64,000 nt of DNA from an uncultured Candidatus Melainabacteria bacterium (GCA_934718085.1 CAKUZL010000004.1:62001-126000), one strand, 5' to 3'. Positions 49,314-59,204 are shown, counted from the first letter of the stretch. Made by a program: numbers and translations. Notes: generated by a model from the letters alone, not told the origin.

Positions 49314-50846
49314 TTAAACTTTTTTCGATTTTTCGGAATACAAAATGTTAAAACCGTTAAAAATCGCCTTAACGTTTGCTTTTTCGGTATCTTTGTCCAT
49401 GCCGCGCGAAATTATTACGTTTCCGTTTTTATCGACAAAACGCATTACGGTCATCGCCGTTGCTCCCGAGCCGAAAATCTCGCCATCCACGGCTTTTTGT
49501 TCGTAATCGAGGAGATTTTGTTCGAAACCGCATTCCTTGAGAGCGTTCATGCAGGCATCCACCGGCCCGTTGCCTTCACAAATTTTTTCATATTCTTTGC
49601 CGTTAAACGAAAATATTGTTCTGTAAGAATTATTTGAGTATTTTTCGAAAGATTTGAGGGCAAAAGCACCTTTAATATTGAAGACCTGAGCAAAATATAT
49701 GTCCGTGATGTTGCGGGTCGGAAGTTCGCCGATTTTTTCGGCAGCGGCTTTAACAACCGGCGCAATTCGTTCCGCCTCTTTGATTGTAATCGGATAACCT
49801 GCTTCGGTAATAACTTCGAAAACAGCTGTTTTGCCCGACTGAGATGTAATTCCGAGAGTTTCGGAATCTTTTCTTCCGATGAGTTCGGGGTTAATCGGGC
49901 GGTAAGCGCCTTTGTCCATATCTTTTGTTTTGAGCGCGCCGTCCTGGTGAATGCCGCTTCTGTGCGCAAGAGCTTCTTTTCCGATTAACGGAGCTTTGTC
50001 ATAAATCGCGGTTTTCGACATTTCGGAGACGATAAGAGCGGTTTCGTAAATTTTCGAAAGCTCGATACCCGTTTCAACGCCCGAATTATGCAGCGCAACG
50101 GCAACTTCGTAAAAATTGGTGTTCCCCGCGCGTTCACCGAGCCCGTTCAGACAGCATTCAAGTTGAACCGCACCCGAAAAATAGCTTTCGACGGTCGTAG
50201 CGGTCGCCATGCCGAGGTCGTTGTGGCAATGAACCGAAATTTGAACGTCTTCGGGAAGTTCTTCGCGAACTTTTTCTACCATGTTCAAAAAGTTTTTTAT
50301 GCGCGTACGTTCTACCGTGTTAGGCAGATTTATTACGTTTGCGCCGGCTTTTACAACGTCTTTGAAAACTCCTATTACGAAGTCGAGATTATCGTCGCAA
50401 TCACCGAAATGTTCGGCGGAAAACTCGATGTCCGTGTATTTTCCGGCTTTATCCCGAATAAATTTAACCGCATCGACGGCAATTTTTTTGACCTGTTCGG
50501 GCGATTTGTTCAGAACGTACTTCATGTGAAACGGACTTGTCGCGATAAAAGTATGAATTCTTGAATTTTTTGAAGGTTTGATTGCATCCAAAGCCCGAAG
50601 AATGTCGTTTTCGACAGTTCTTGCAAGCGAGGCGATTTTCATCGACGAAGGAGCTTTTTCGCAAATTTTCCGAAGAGTGTCGAAATCCATTTGCGAGGAA
50701 GCCGCAAAACCGGCTTCGACGACGGGTATGTTGAGAGCTGCGATTAAATCAAAAATACGCTCTTTTTCTTTAATATTCCAAGGTTTTTTAAGGGACTGAT
50801 TTCCGTCGCGCAAAGTTATGTCGCAAAAAACGGGACGTTTCGGCAT
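49314..50846 (-). CDS. leuA: 2-isopropylmalate synthase-type enzyme
   Basis: Condenses acetyl-CoA with a 2-oxo acid, most likely 2-oxoisovalerate in leucine synthesis. 510 aa. HMGL-like TIM barrel with ITLRDGNQSL (catalytic Asp), VEAGFAA, HCHNDLGMATATT (metal His pair) and LNGLGERAGN; an accessory subdomain with GKEALAHRSGIHQDG; and a C-terminal LeuA allosteric domain (~385-510) that would bind leucine. Citramalate or homocitrate synthase are related alternatives; the length and the FDTLRKICEKAP region fit LeuA best. CGGAGG precedes the ATG. No other leu gene is in the window. Confidence 0.9.
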   Translation of the reverse strand: MPKRPVFCDITLRDGNQSLKKPWNIKEKERIFDLIAALNIPVVEAGFAASSQMDFDTLRKICEKAPSSMKIASLARTVENDILRALDAIKPSKNSRIHTFIATSPFHMKYVLNKSPEQVKKIAVDAVKFIRDKAGKYTDIEFSAEHFGDCDDNLDFVIGVFKDVVKAGANVINLPNTVERTRIKNFLNMVEKVREELPEDVQISVHCHNDLGMATATTVESYFSGAVQLECCLNGLGERAGNTNFYEVAVALHNSGVETGIELSKIYETALIVSEMSKTAIYDKAPLIGKEALAHRSGIHQDGALKTKDMDKGAYRPINPELIGRKDSETLGITSQSGKTAVFEVITEAGYPITIKEAERIAPVVKAAAEKIGELPTRNITDIYFAQVFNIKGAFALKSFEKYSNNSYRTIFSFNGKEYEKICEGNGPVDACMNALKECGFEQNLLDYEQKAVDGEIFGSGATAMTVMRFVDKNGNVIISRGMDKDTEKANVKAIFNGFNILYSEKSKKV

Positions 50847-50859
50847 TTTCGAACCTCCG

Positions 50860-50888
50860 TTGAGTTTATAACGAGAGTATTATACAAT
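50860..50888 (+). promoter_or_regulatory. Promoter of the GT2 glycosyltransferase gene
   Basis: TTGAGT (50860-50865), 17-base spacer, TACAAT (50883-50888). The overlapping minus-strand TATAAT (50884-50879) serves leuA, so the two promoters are interleaved. Confidence 0.5.
50879..50884 (-). promoter_or_regulatory. -10 hexamer of leuA
   Basis: TATAAT on the minus strand 32 bases before the leuA ATG, with TTTGAA at the -35 position 17 bases further on. Confidence 0.45.
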
Positions 50889-50920
50889 ATTTTTGAAAAA
50901 ATTCAAAATAAGGTTGTTTT

Positions 50921-51880
50921 ATGGAACATAACGAGTTAAAAACCGCACCGACATTCGTATTGTTGGCATGTTGCACATTCAGGCGTCCGAAACTTTTTTC
51001 GTACTGCCTCGAGTCTTTGTCGAAAATAAAAATTCCGGAGGGGATAAAAGCCGAAATTCTGGTTATAGACAACGACGAAAACGGCTCCGCACGCCGGACA
51101 ATCGAAAAGTTCGAAGATAAAATTCAGATAAAAATAAATTATTTCATCGAAAGCAAACGAGGTCTTTCAAACGCCAGAAACAGGCTGATTTCGGAAGCAG
51201 TAAAACTCAACGCGACCCACGTTTTGATGTTTGACGACGACATAATTCTTCCCGAACACCAACTCGAAAACTACCTGAAATACTACGAAAGCAATAAAGA
51301 AGCCGTGATTTTGACTGCGGCGTCATACACGAAATTTACGGAAAAAGTCCCTAAATACATTGAAAAAAACGACCTTTTCAAAACTTCGACAACAAAAAAA
51401 ACAGGGCAAAAACGCAAAGATTGCGCTGCGGGAAACGTATTTTTTCCGACAACGCTTATGACAAAACTCGGACTGAAATTTTCGGACGAATACGTATTTA
51501 TGGGCGGCGAGGACGGAAAATTCTTTCGGGAGGCGTCCAACCGCGGAGCAACGATAGTTTGGTGTAACGAAGGACACAATTTCGAAATCAACGACACGGA
51601 CAAGGCAACTTTGGAATGGATACTTAAAAGAAGCTACTACAACGGCTTTTCGGCGGCTTTTTTAAAAACGAAAGACATGCCCGTCCCCGACAGACTTACC
51701 TGTGCCGCAAAATATAACGCCTGCTTCGTTTTGAACTGCATGATATTTCCGTTTTCGATCATAGCCGGACCGACGGGATTTGTAAACATGCTCGGATTTT
51801 GCGCAAAATCGCTCGGAAGGCTTGTCGGCTCGACATCTTCGACTCCGTTAAATCATTACGAAATAATAAGCGGGAAATAA
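50921..51880 (+). CDS. Family 2 glycosyltransferase
   Basis: Soluble GT-A type transferase using a nucleotide-sugar. 319 aa. Nucleotide-binding start LLACCTFRRPKLFSYCLESL, VIDNDENG, ESKRGLSNARNRLI, and the metal-binding FDDDI after THVLM. A later GGEDGKFFREASNRG block gives the catalytic acidic residue (ED/EDG). A C-terminal amphipathic/hydrophobic segment (LNCMIFPFSIIAGPTGFVNML) probably attaches it to the membrane. The presence of AAGG 8 bases before the ATG supports the start. Probable role in surface polysaccharide or lipid glycosylation; the product is not known. Confidence 0.88.
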   Translation: MEHNELKTAPTFVLLACCTFRRPKLFSYCLESLSKIKIPEGIKAEILVIDNDENGSARRTIEKFEDKIQIKINYFIESKRGLSNARNRLISEAVKLNATHVLMFDDDIILPEHQLENYLKYYESNKEAVILTAASYTKFTEKVPKYIEKNDLFKTSTTKKTGQKRKDCAAGNVFFPTTLMTKLGLKFSDEYVFMGGEDGKFFREASNRGATIVWCNEGHNFEINDTDKATLEWILKRSYYNGFSAAFLKTKDMPVPDRLTCAAKYNACFVLNCMIFPFSIIAGPTGFVNMLGFCAKSLGRLVGSTSSTPLNHYEIISGK

Positions 51881-51900
51881 ATGTTAAAAAACGTAAATTT

Positions 51901-51928
51901 TTGAAAACCGTTAAAAACCGTGTATTAT
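51901..51928 (+). promoter_or_regulatory. Promoter of the secD operon
   Basis: TTGAAA (51901-51906), 16-base spacer, TATTAT (51923-51928). Predicted start near 51935 gives a ~90-base leader with GGGG before ATG 52027. Confidence 0.55.
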
Positions 51929-52026
51929 AGCGGTATTTTTAAAATATCGCCCGACGGGGTATTTGTTTTTTGCATGGTATTTGAGTTAAAATCGGAAAAG
52001 CATGGAGTATTACACAGGGGATAAAC

Positions 52027-53337
52027 ATGAAAAACAAGAAACTTATGTTCTGGGGAATTATGATACTTGTGATAGCCGCGGTTTTCATAATTTTCCAAAA
52101 ACCGACAAAATTCGGTTTGGACCTGGTCGGAGGATCAAGACTCGTTCTTGAAGCGCAAAAGACCGAAACCGTTGCGCAAATAACCCCCGAAATGATGGAC
52201 AGCCTTAAATTTGCCATCGAAAACAGAATTAACGCAATCGGAGTTGCGGAAACAAGCGTTCAAAAAGAAGGCGAAAACCGTCTTATCGTTGAAATTCCCG
52301 ACATTTCCGATCCGGCAAAAGCAAAAGAATTTTTAGGAGAAACCGCAAGCCTCGAATTTAAACGTCCCGTCAAAACGATGACCGGCGAAGAAGCTTGGGA
52401 AAACACCGGCTTGACGGGTAAAGACCTCAGAAAAGCTTTAGTTTCGTCTAATTCAAACAGCGGTCAATGGACGGTCAGCCTCGAATTTAACGACGAAGGC
52501 TCCAAAAAATTTGCCGATTTGACAAAAGAACTCGTCGGAAAACCGATGGCTATTTTCTTTAACGACGAACTTCAATCGGCTCCGGTTATTCAGGAACCCA
52601 TCATAGGCGGGCATGCTCAAATTTCGGGCGGCGGAGAAGGCTTTAAATACGAAGACGCCAAAAATATGGTTGACCTGCTCAATGCCGGCGCACTTCCCGT
52701 TCCCGCAAAAATTATCGAAGAAAACACGGTCGGAGCGACATTGGGCGCCGACAGTATCGCAAACAGCGAATTTGCGGGCGCACTGGGGCTCGGACTCGTT
52801 ATGTTGTTTATGATAGCTTATTACAGAGTTCCCGGAATTATTGCGGATATAGCACTTGTAATCTACTCGATTTTAGTGTTCGCAATATTTAAAATAATCC
52901 CCGTAACCCTGACATTGGCAGGTATTGCAGGGTTCATCCTCAGTATCGGTATGGCGGTCGACGCAAACATCCTGATTTTTGAAAGAACAAAAGAAGAACT
53001 TCGAGCGGGCAGAACATTGTTCACCGCGATAAATCTCGGTTTTGACCGCGCATTCACGAGTATTTTCGACTCGAACATGACGACAATCATAACCTGCACG
53101 ATTTTGTATCTGCTCGGAACAAACATCGTAAAAGGATTTGCGCTGACTCTTGCAATCGGGGTTGTGGTAAGTATGTTTACGGCAATCACCGTTACCAAGA
53201 ACTTTATGCACCTGTTGTTCGGAACCGGACATCTGAAACACCCGTCGTGGTTCGGATTACGTGCCGACGAGATAAATACCGCTTACGAAGCCGACGAAAC
53301 AAAACGCGAAAATGCTAAGTTCGGTATTTTGGAATAA
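52027..53337 (+). CDS. secD: Protein translocase subunit SecD
   Basis: Proton-driven accessory subunit of Sec export. 436 aa: first helix (~8-26), the periplasmic P1 region starting with FGLDLVGGSRLVLEA, and five further helices. SecD hallmarks: SLEFNDEGSKKFADLT, GGHAQISGG, ALPVPAKIIEENTVGATLG and GMAVDANILIFERTKEELR, where the Asp supports proton coupling. GGGGATAAAC before the ATG. It is followed 12 bases later by secF. Confidence 0.97.
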   Translation: MKNKKLMFWGIMILVIAAVFIIFQKPTKFGLDLVGGSRLVLEAQKTETVAQITPEMMDSLKFAIENRINAIGVAETSVQKEGENRLIVEIPDISDPAKAKEFLGETASLEFKRPVKTMTGEEAWENTGLTGKDLRKALVSSNSNSGQWTVSLEFNDEGSKKFADLTKELVGKPMAIFFNDELQSAPVIQEPIIGGHAQISGGGEGFKYEDAKNMVDLLNAGALPVPAKIIEENTVGATLGADSIANSEFAGALGLGLVMLFMIAYYRVPGIIADIALVIYSILVFAIFKIIPVTLTLAGIAGFILSIGMAVDANILIFERTKEELRAGRTLFTAINLGFDRAFTSIFDSNMTTIITCTILYLLGTNIVKGFALTLAIGVVVSMFTAITVTKNFMHLLFGTGHLKHPSWFGLRADEINTAYEADETKRENAKFGILE

Positions 53338-53349
53338 GGAGAATCGAAA

Positions 53350-54330
53350 ATGTTTGGACACAAAAAAAATATATTGAACATAGTTAAATACAGATGGGTC
53401 TTCATGGCAATTTCGGTTTGCCTTTTGATACCCGCGATAGCAGCACTCGTTTATTCGACGGTGGAATTCGGAACTCCGATGAGAGTCGGAATTGATTTCA
53501 CGGGCGGAACAATTATGCAATACGCAACCGACAAACAACTCGGAAGCAACGATGTCGCGACAATCAGACAAAAATTGACGGACAAAGGTATTGAAAACCC
53601 GGTAATCCAGGTATTGAAAACATCATCAAAGATTTCGGGCGAAGAACACGCATCCAAAGGCGACCTGATTTCGGTTAAAACGGCTTTTGCGGGCGACAAA
53701 GACAGCACCGTTACAAAAACCGTTACCGATGTTGTTACCGCGGAATACCCCGGCTCCACGATGGTTCAGGTAAGTTCCGTCGGACCGACGCTCGGTAAAG
53801 AATTGCTGAAAAATTCCTGCATAGCAATATTGCTCGCTATCGTCGGAATTTGCGCATACCTGACCCTCAGATTTCACTTTGAATACGCGGTTATCGCGAT
53901 TATAACTCTCGTCCACGACGTATTGTTTGTACTCGGCGTTTTTGCGGCACTCGGAATATTCTTCGGAGTCCACGTCGATGCACTGTTCATTTCCGCGGTT
54001 TTAACCGTTCTCGGGTTTTCCGTCCACGACACGATCGTCGTTTTCGACAGAGTCAGAGAACATTTGAAATTCGCATCAAAAGATATGACTTTCGGTCAAA
54101 TCGTGAACGATTCGGTCAACCAAACCCTCGCAAGAAGTATAAATACTTCGTTCACCACATTGATTACGTTGGGCGCGTTGTATTTCTTCGGAGGAGTTAC
54201 GACGAAAGACTTCGTTCTTGCAATGATACTCGGTATCGCGGTCGGAACGTACTCAAGCGTATTTTTCGCAAGCGTACTTTTGGTCATTTACAACAATATT
54301 AAAAACAAAAAGGCACCGGTAGCGGCATAA
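53350..54330 (+). CDS. secF: Protein translocase subunit SecF
   Basis: Partner of SecD. 326 aa, six membrane helices. MRVGIDFTGGTIMQYA after helix 1, SSVGPTLGKELLKNS, GVHVDALFISAVLTVLGFSVHDTIVVFDRVRE (helix with coupling residues), and SINTSFTTLITLGALYFFGG. AAGGAGAATCG precedes the ATG. Its TAA overlaps the ATG of the HTH gene (TAATG). Confidence 0.97.
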   Translation: MFGHKKNILNIVKYRWVFMAISVCLLIPAIAALVYSTVEFGTPMRVGIDFTGGTIMQYATDKQLGSNDVATIRQKLTDKGIENPVIQVLKTSSKISGEEHASKGDLISVKTAFAGDKDSTVTKTVTDVVTAEYPGSTMVQVSSVGPTLGKELLKNSCIAILLAIVGICAYLTLRFHFEYAVIAIITLVHDVLFVLGVFAALGIFFGVHVDALFISAVLTVLGFSVHDTIVVFDRVREHLKFASKDMTFGQIVNDSVNQTLARSINTSFTTLITLGALYFFGGVTTKDFVLAMILGIAVGTYSSVFFASVLLVIYNNIKNKKAPVAA

Positions 54331-54749
54331 TGGACAAACATCAAATTTCGTTGGCACAGTTTATCAGCGAAACACGAGAAAAACACGGATTATCACAAAG
54401 CGGTCTTGTAAAAAAGACCGCTTTGACCGAACAACAAATCGCGGACATCGAATCCGGCAAAACGCTGTTTTTGTCGACTACGGAACGTCAAAAAATCGCA
54501 AACGCGTTAAAAATTTCGGCATCCGCAATAAAAAGATACGAAAAAACTTACCGAGAACACTGCGAAGCCGACACATTAAGCGTTGCGGAAATAAAACGCC
54601 ATATAGAAAAAGGTGAGACCGCAAACTTAAAATGCCCTGTTTGCGGAACAAAATTAACGGTGAAAATAATAAACAGATTTGACATCGAAGACAACCCGGT
54701 TACCGATTACAAAGCGGTTTGTCCGAAATGTCCTTTTCAGATAAAATAG
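54330..54749 (+). CDS. XRE-type HTH protein with C-terminal zinc ribbon (139 aa)
   Basis: Residues ~8-66 are an XRE/Cro helix-turn-helix domain (LAQFISETREKHGLSQSGL, ALTEQQIADIESGKTLFLS, RQKIANALKISASAI). The C-terminal ~45 residues hold two CxxC pairs (CPVCGTKL and CPKCPF) forming a one-zinc ribbon. This HTH plus ribbon layout suggests a DNA-binding regulator whose metal domain may add specificity. The start overlaps the stop of secF, so it is the third gene of a secD-secF-HTH operon, suggesting that it controls export or an envelope response; that is inference from position. Confidence 0.85.
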   Translation: MDKHQISLAQFISETREKHGLSQSGLVKKTALTEQQIADIESGKTLFLSTTERQKIANALKISASAIKRYEKTYREHCEADTLSVAEIKRHIEKGETANLKCPVCGTKLTVKIINRFDIEDNPVTDYKAVCPKCPFQIK

Positions 54750-54772
54750 TTTTCTTTTGAACAAAACCGGGA

Positions 54773-54778
54773 TATAAT
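54773..54778 (+). promoter_or_regulatory. -10 hexamer near the Y-family polymerase start
   Basis: TATAAT ends 9 bases before ATG 54788. The leader would be only 2-3 bases, although AGGA also touches the start codon, so this is a borderline leaderless case. Confidence 0.4.
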
Positions 54779-54787
54779 GTCGCAGGA

Positions 54788-56011
54788 ATGGCTAAACAAA
54801 AGTATACGGCATTAATAGATTGCGACAATTTTTTCGTATCGTGCGAGCAAACTCGTGACGAAACGCTGAGAAACGTTCCCGTATGCATAGTTTCGGGAAA
54901 CCGAGGATGTGTAATTGCCCGTTCAAAAGAAGCAAAAGCTCTCGGAATTACAATGGGAATGCCTCTGTTTATGGCAAAAAAGCAGTTTCCGGGATGCAGA
55001 TACGTAAATGCCGATCACCGATTGTACACCAAAATTTCGAAACAGGTGATGACTCTGCTGAAAGAATTTTCGCCGACCGTTCAGATTTATTCGATTGACG
55101 AAGCTTTTATCGACTTAACCGGGCTTCGAACCGCGTACGAAATGAACTATTACAAAATCGCGCAAAAAATACGGGCGGAAATCCTTGAAAAAACGGGGAT
55201 TTCTGTAAGTATCGGTATCAGCATCACCAAAACGCTCGCAAAACTGGCTTCCGACAGGGCAAAAAATACCGAAAGTCATATTATACTTTGCGGAAGATCA
55301 AAAATTCAAAAATATCTCAAAACAACCGATATCGACGAAGTTTGGGGCATCGGAAGAAATATATCGAAAAAACTTAAAACATACTGCATAAAAACGGCGG
55401 CAGAGTTTTTGGCGCTCGACGACGAAAAAATCAATAAAATTCTCGGCAAAAACGGTCTCTTCGTAAAATATGAACTCTCGGGACAAATGCTTTCGCCGGT
55501 AAAAAACGAAAAGCCGCTTCCCAAGTCAATCAGCGACACGAAGTCGTTTGAAGAATTTACGTCGGACTTGACGAAACTGAAAAACGAGCTGCAAATCCAC
55601 ATTCACAACTCATGTACGCGATTAAGACGTATTAACGCGGAATGCGAGGTTATCGGGCTGATTTTGAAGACAAAAGATTTTCAGACTTATTATTTAAAAG
55701 AAAAGCTTAAAATCCCCACAAATTTTGAATTTGACGTTTCAAAGAGGGCGTTTGAATTGCTCGAAAGGCTGTATAATCCAGAAATTCTTTATCGATCAAT
55801 CGGAATTTCGCTGGAAAAATTTACATACGGGAATCAAATTCAACCGGATATATTCGGAACAAAGGAAAAGCAATTAAAACGGGAAAAACTCGGAAAGGCT
55901 CTCGACAAGCTTGAGAACAAGTTCGGCAAAAACATAGTTAAACCGGGATTTACAACGGAAACATCGTTCAAGCAGGGCTTTTTGACGTCGCCGAATTACG
56001 ACGAAGTTTAA
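54788..56011 (+). CDS. Y-family translesion DNA polymerase (UmuC/DinB type)
   Basis: Bypasses DNA lesions with low fidelity. 407 aa. Palm Asp in ALIDCDNFFVSCEQ, the UmuC-style VIARSKEAKALGITMGMP loop, and the second metal site YSIDEAFIDLTG. SVSIGISITKTLAKLASDRAK and a HhH region (DEVWGIGRNISKKL) follow. The little-finger domain fills ~240-350, and the C-terminal tail is basic without a clear clamp-binding motif. Features sit between DinB and UmuC; the RSKEAKALGI loop favours the UmuC side. No umuD-like gene is adjacent. It lies downstream of the HTH gene but has its own -10. Confidence 0.9.
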   Translation: MAKQKYTALIDCDNFFVSCEQTRDETLRNVPVCIVSGNRGCVIARSKEAKALGITMGMPLFMAKKQFPGCRYVNADHRLYTKISKQVMTLLKEFSPTVQIYSIDEAFIDLTGLRTAYEMNYYKIAQKIRAEILEKTGISVSIGISITKTLAKLASDRAKNTESHIILCGRSKIQKYLKTTDIDEVWGIGRNISKKLKTYCIKTAAEFLALDDEKINKILGKNGLFVKYELSGQMLSPVKNEKPLPKSISDTKSFEEFTSDLTKLKNELQIHIHNSCTRLRRINAECEVIGLILKTKDFQTYYLKEKLKIPTNFEFDVSKRAFELLERLYNPEILYRSIGISLEKFTYGNQIQPDIFGTKEKQLKREKLGKALDKLENKFGKNIVKPGFTTETSFKQGFLTSPNYDEV

Positions 56012-56118
56012 AAAACGACTCTTTTTCCTGTTTCAACACTCGCCCTCGCGCCCCCGTTCGAACCCCCGTTCGCGCCACACGAGCAACAATGCTCGACCAA
56101 ACCCGAGCAACGAAAAAA

Positions 56119-59100
56119 CTACGCGGATAAAGTGAAAATATCGTAAATTTCTTCGTCCGTAAGGTCGGTAATCGTTTTTTCGCCTTGGTAAACCGCCATA
56201 TCGACGAGTTCTTTCTTTTTCTTAATCATTTCGTCGATTTTTTCTTCAAAAGTACCGAGAGTAATCATCCTGTGAACCATTACGTTGTGTTTTTGTCCGA
56301 TACGATAAATTCGGTCGGTCGCTTGGTCTTCTACCGCGGGGTTCCACCAGAGGTCATAGTGGATAACGTTTGTCGCGTTGGTCAGGTTCAAGCCGGTTCC
56401 GCCCGCTTTCAAAGACAAAATCATAACCTTTCTTTCGGGATTTTCCGAAAAATCTCTCAGGATTTCGTCGCGCTGCTTGACGTTCAAAGAGCCGTGGAAG
56501 AACAAAGGATCGGTATTCAGTTCTTTTGCGATGACGGGAACGAGAATTTTGCCCATTTCCTTGTACTGAGTGAAAACAACCGTTTTTTCGCCGTTTGCGA
56601 CGATGTCGTTCAAAATCGAAATAAATTTGTCGCATTTACCCGACGCATCGCGTGTCATTTCGCCCGATTTTACGTACTGATACGGGTGGTTGCAAATTTG
56701 TTTCAGCGCGGTAATAAGTTTGAAAATCATACCGCGGCGGTTGATGCCTTGAGTACCCGAAATCTGCTCCATGCAAGACTTCAAAGTCTTTTCGTACAAA
56801 GCCGCCTGAGATTTTGTCAAGTAGCAGTATTCATCGATAACGATTTTTTCGGGGAGGTCGGAAATAACTGATTTGTCGGTTTTTAAACGTCTCAAGACAA
56901 ACGGTGAAATCGACAATTTCAGCTTTTCGGCACGCGAAGTTTGTTTGAATTTTTCTATCGGAACCGCGTAACGTTTTTGGAATTCCGACGCCGAACCCAA
57001 ATACCCTTTATTTATAAAATCAAAAATACTCCAAAGTTCGGCAAGCCTGTTTTCGACGGGCGTTCCTGTTACGGCAATTTTCATATCGGCTTTAAGTGCC
57101 TTGACTGCAAGAGTTTGCGAAGTATCGGGGTTTTTGATGTTTTGAGCTTCGTCGACTACCAACAGCGACGGGCTGAACGACTTTTTAAATTCTTCGATGT
57201 CTATTCTCAAAACCGAAAACGTCGTGATAATAACATCCGCCTTTAAATCCAGCTTTCTGTCGGCACCGTGATAAACGGAAGCCTTCAACGACGGAGCGAA
57301 CGTTTGAAGTTCTTTGACCCAGTTCCCGAGCAACGTTGTCGGGCAAACGACCGCAACGGGCGATTTCAGGCGATTTTCCTCTTTGAGTTTAAGAATAAGG
57401 CTGATGACCTGAATTGTTTTACCGAGCCCCATATCGTCGGCGATACAAGCCCCGAAGCCTTTTGTAATGTTTGTATAAAGCCATCTCAAGCCGTTTTCCT
57501 GATACGGACGCAACGTTCCGTGCAAGCTTTTCGGAACCTCTACGTCGTTGGGTTTCGTGAGGTCCTTCAAAACATTTGCGAACGCCTCGTCGTAGTCGAA
57601 TTCACAATCTTTGAGGGTACCGGACAAAGCGGCATGCAAAAGTTCGGGTTTGGTCAAACCGTTCAACAAGTCCGATTTCGTTGCATTCAGCAGCTTTTTG
57701 ACTTCCGCTTCGTCTGCCAGAATATACATGTTTTTGTACGCGACAAGCCCGGTCTTGCCCTGAACAAGATACGCAAATTCTTCAGGCGTAAGTTTTTCGT
57801 CGCCGACGGAAATTTTGTAGTCGAAATTGAATATTTCGTGAGCGTCACCGAGCGCGTCTTTTGACGAAAAAAGCTCTTCGAGGTCTTTTTCCCTGTCAGC
57901 TTTGACCCTTACGTTTATCGAAGCCCGAGGAACGACGATATTTCCGAAATCCTGAGGCAAAATAACGTCAATACCGGCTTTATTCAGGTAATAAGCCGTT
58001 TGCGCCATCAGGTGATAAACATCGTTCACGTTCAGGTCAAGTTTAAAGTTTTTATCTTCCTCGAACAACTCTTCGAGAGCGGGATAAGCCTTAAGCGCGT
58101 AATTCAGCTGTTTTTCGCAAATCATGGCGACATAATCGTACGGCAAATCAAAAACTTTTTCCTGTTCCGTGAACAATTTTTCGACGGGAAGCATTTCATC
58201 CGCAGGCTTCGCGTAGTTTTTTATAAACACCGAAAGCGTAAATTTATCGGGCATTTCCGCCTTTACTACAATAACGGGGCGTATTTTGTATTTACCGATA
58301 TAAATTTCGTCAAGCCAATCTGCGATTGATTTTCCGACATCTTTGGAACGGAAAAAGCGTTTTTGTTTAAAATATTTCGTGAAATACGGTGCAGCCTTCA
58401 AATCCTTGAATTTCGACAATTTCAGATGAAGGAAATTAAACATTATGTAATTCAGGTAAGAATCGAGCAAAAATTCGAGTGTATTCGGAATTCCCGAAAA
58501 CGAGTCGAAATCTATGGAATGAAGTTTTGCAAGCGGCTCGACAAGCTCGTCGCTGAACGAAAACAACTCGTATTTCAAAGAAAACAGGTTATCCGAAAGC
58601 TCGATTTTCGGGATGAAATACAATTTTTGGACGGCTTTTAAGATAAACTGAGTAATCGTATTAAGAGCATTGAACGAAAACGTCGCGTCATTTTTTGTTT
58701 CGACATCCGAGAACGACGAAAAATATTCCCACAATATCGTCTGAGGAATACAATAGCCCGTCTCCGTAACGGTTTGCCCGTTTACTTTAATTTCTTTTTC
58801 CTTTTGAGCGAATCTGTATAAAGAACCTTTGGACTTGAGCCAGAAATTAAAATTATTTCCGGGATAAACAAACGCGAAAGGCTTATCGCCCTCAAAATAA
58901 AGGTAAAAATTCGTATTTCTGAGGACGTTTATCGGAGCCTCAAAGGTGCCTTCAAATTCGTCTTCGAAAATCTGATACAACGTACTCAAAGTCAAAAGAA
59001 AATCTTTGTTCTCCATGCCGACGGGATTTTCGGTCAAATTCTTAAACAAAGACTCGATATCGTTTTTTCTTATCGAAAAAGTATGCGTGTCCTCCTCTTC

Positions 59101-59187
59101 GGAAGGTTCCAAATCGTCCTCGTTATCATCGATTTCGTCTTCAAAATTGTCTATGTCGTCAAAAGCAAGTATTTTATCGCTGTCCAT
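56119..59187 (-). CDS. SNF2-family DNA helicase/ATPase (1022 aa)
   Basis: Swi2/Snf2 ATPase that moves along DNA. Residues 1-40 are very acidic (FDDIDNFEDEIDDNEDD). About 40-540 is a large region without recognised domains, similar to the long N-terminal part of bacterial SNF2 proteins. The ATPase follows: DDMGLGKTIQ (Walker A, ~583), VVDEAQNIK (motif II, ~678), GTPVENRLAELWSIF (motif III), and the second RecA half with VFTQYKEMGK, LKAGGTGLNL and ATDRIYRIGQ. GAGG before the ATG and a TTGATT/TATAAT promoter. Bacterial members are implicated in transcription recycling or defence; here it neighbours uvrC and a repair polymerase, so a repair role is possible. Confidence 0.92.
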   Translation of the reverse strand: MDSDKILAFDDIDNFEDEIDDNEDDLEPSEEEDTHTFSIRKNDIESLFKNLTENPVGMENKDFLLTLSTLYQIFEDEFEGTFEAPINVLRNTNFYLYFEGDKPFAFVYPGNNFNFWLKSKGSLYRFAQKEKEIKVNGQTVTETGYCIPQTILWEYFSSFSDVETKNDATFSFNALNTITQFILKAVQKLYFIPKIELSDNLFSLKYELFSFSDELVEPLAKLHSIDFDSFSGIPNTLEFLLDSYLNYIMFNFLHLKLSKFKDLKAAPYFTKYFKQKRFFRSKDVGKSIADWLDEIYIGKYKIRPVIVVKAEMPDKFTLSVFIKNYAKPADEMLPVEKLFTEQEKVFDLPYDYVAMICEKQLNYALKAYPALEELFEEDKNFKLDLNVNDVYHLMAQTAYYLNKAGIDVILPQDFGNIVVPRASINVRVKADREKDLEELFSSKDALGDAHEIFNFDYKISVGDEKLTPEEFAYLVQGKTGLVAYKNMYILADEAEVKKLLNATKSDLLNGLTKPELLHAALSGTLKDCEFDYDEAFANVLKDLTKPNDVEVPKSLHGTLRPYQENGLRWLYTNITKGFGACIADDMGLGKTIQVISLILKLKEENRLKSPVAVVCPTTLLGNWVKELQTFAPSLKASVYHGADRKLDLKADVIITTFSVLRIDIEEFKKSFSPSLLVVDEAQNIKNPDTSQTLAVKALKADMKIAVTGTPVENRLAELWSIFDFINKGYLGSASEFQKRYAVPIEKFKQTSRAEKLKLSISPFVLRRLKTDKSVISDLPEKIVIDEYCYLTKSQAALYEKTLKSCMEQISGTQGINRRGMIFKLITALKQICNHPYQYVKSGEMTRDASGKCDKFISILNDIVANGEKTVVFTQYKEMGKILVPVIAKELNTDPLFFHGSLNVKQRDEILRDFSENPERKVMILSLKAGGTGLNLTNATNVIHYDLWWNPAVEDQATDRIYRIGQKHNVMVHRMITLGTFEEKIDEMIKKKKELVDMAVYQGEKTITDLTDEEIYDIFTLSA

Positions 59188-59204
59188 AAGTTCCTCAGGG
59201 AAAC

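Noticed and set aside
56012..56118. GC-rich gap with repeated CGAGCA and GTTCG between the Y-family polymerase and SNF2 genes; a hairpin at 56080-56095.
   Set aside because: No T-run for a terminator, no tRNA fold, and repeats are too short to define an element.
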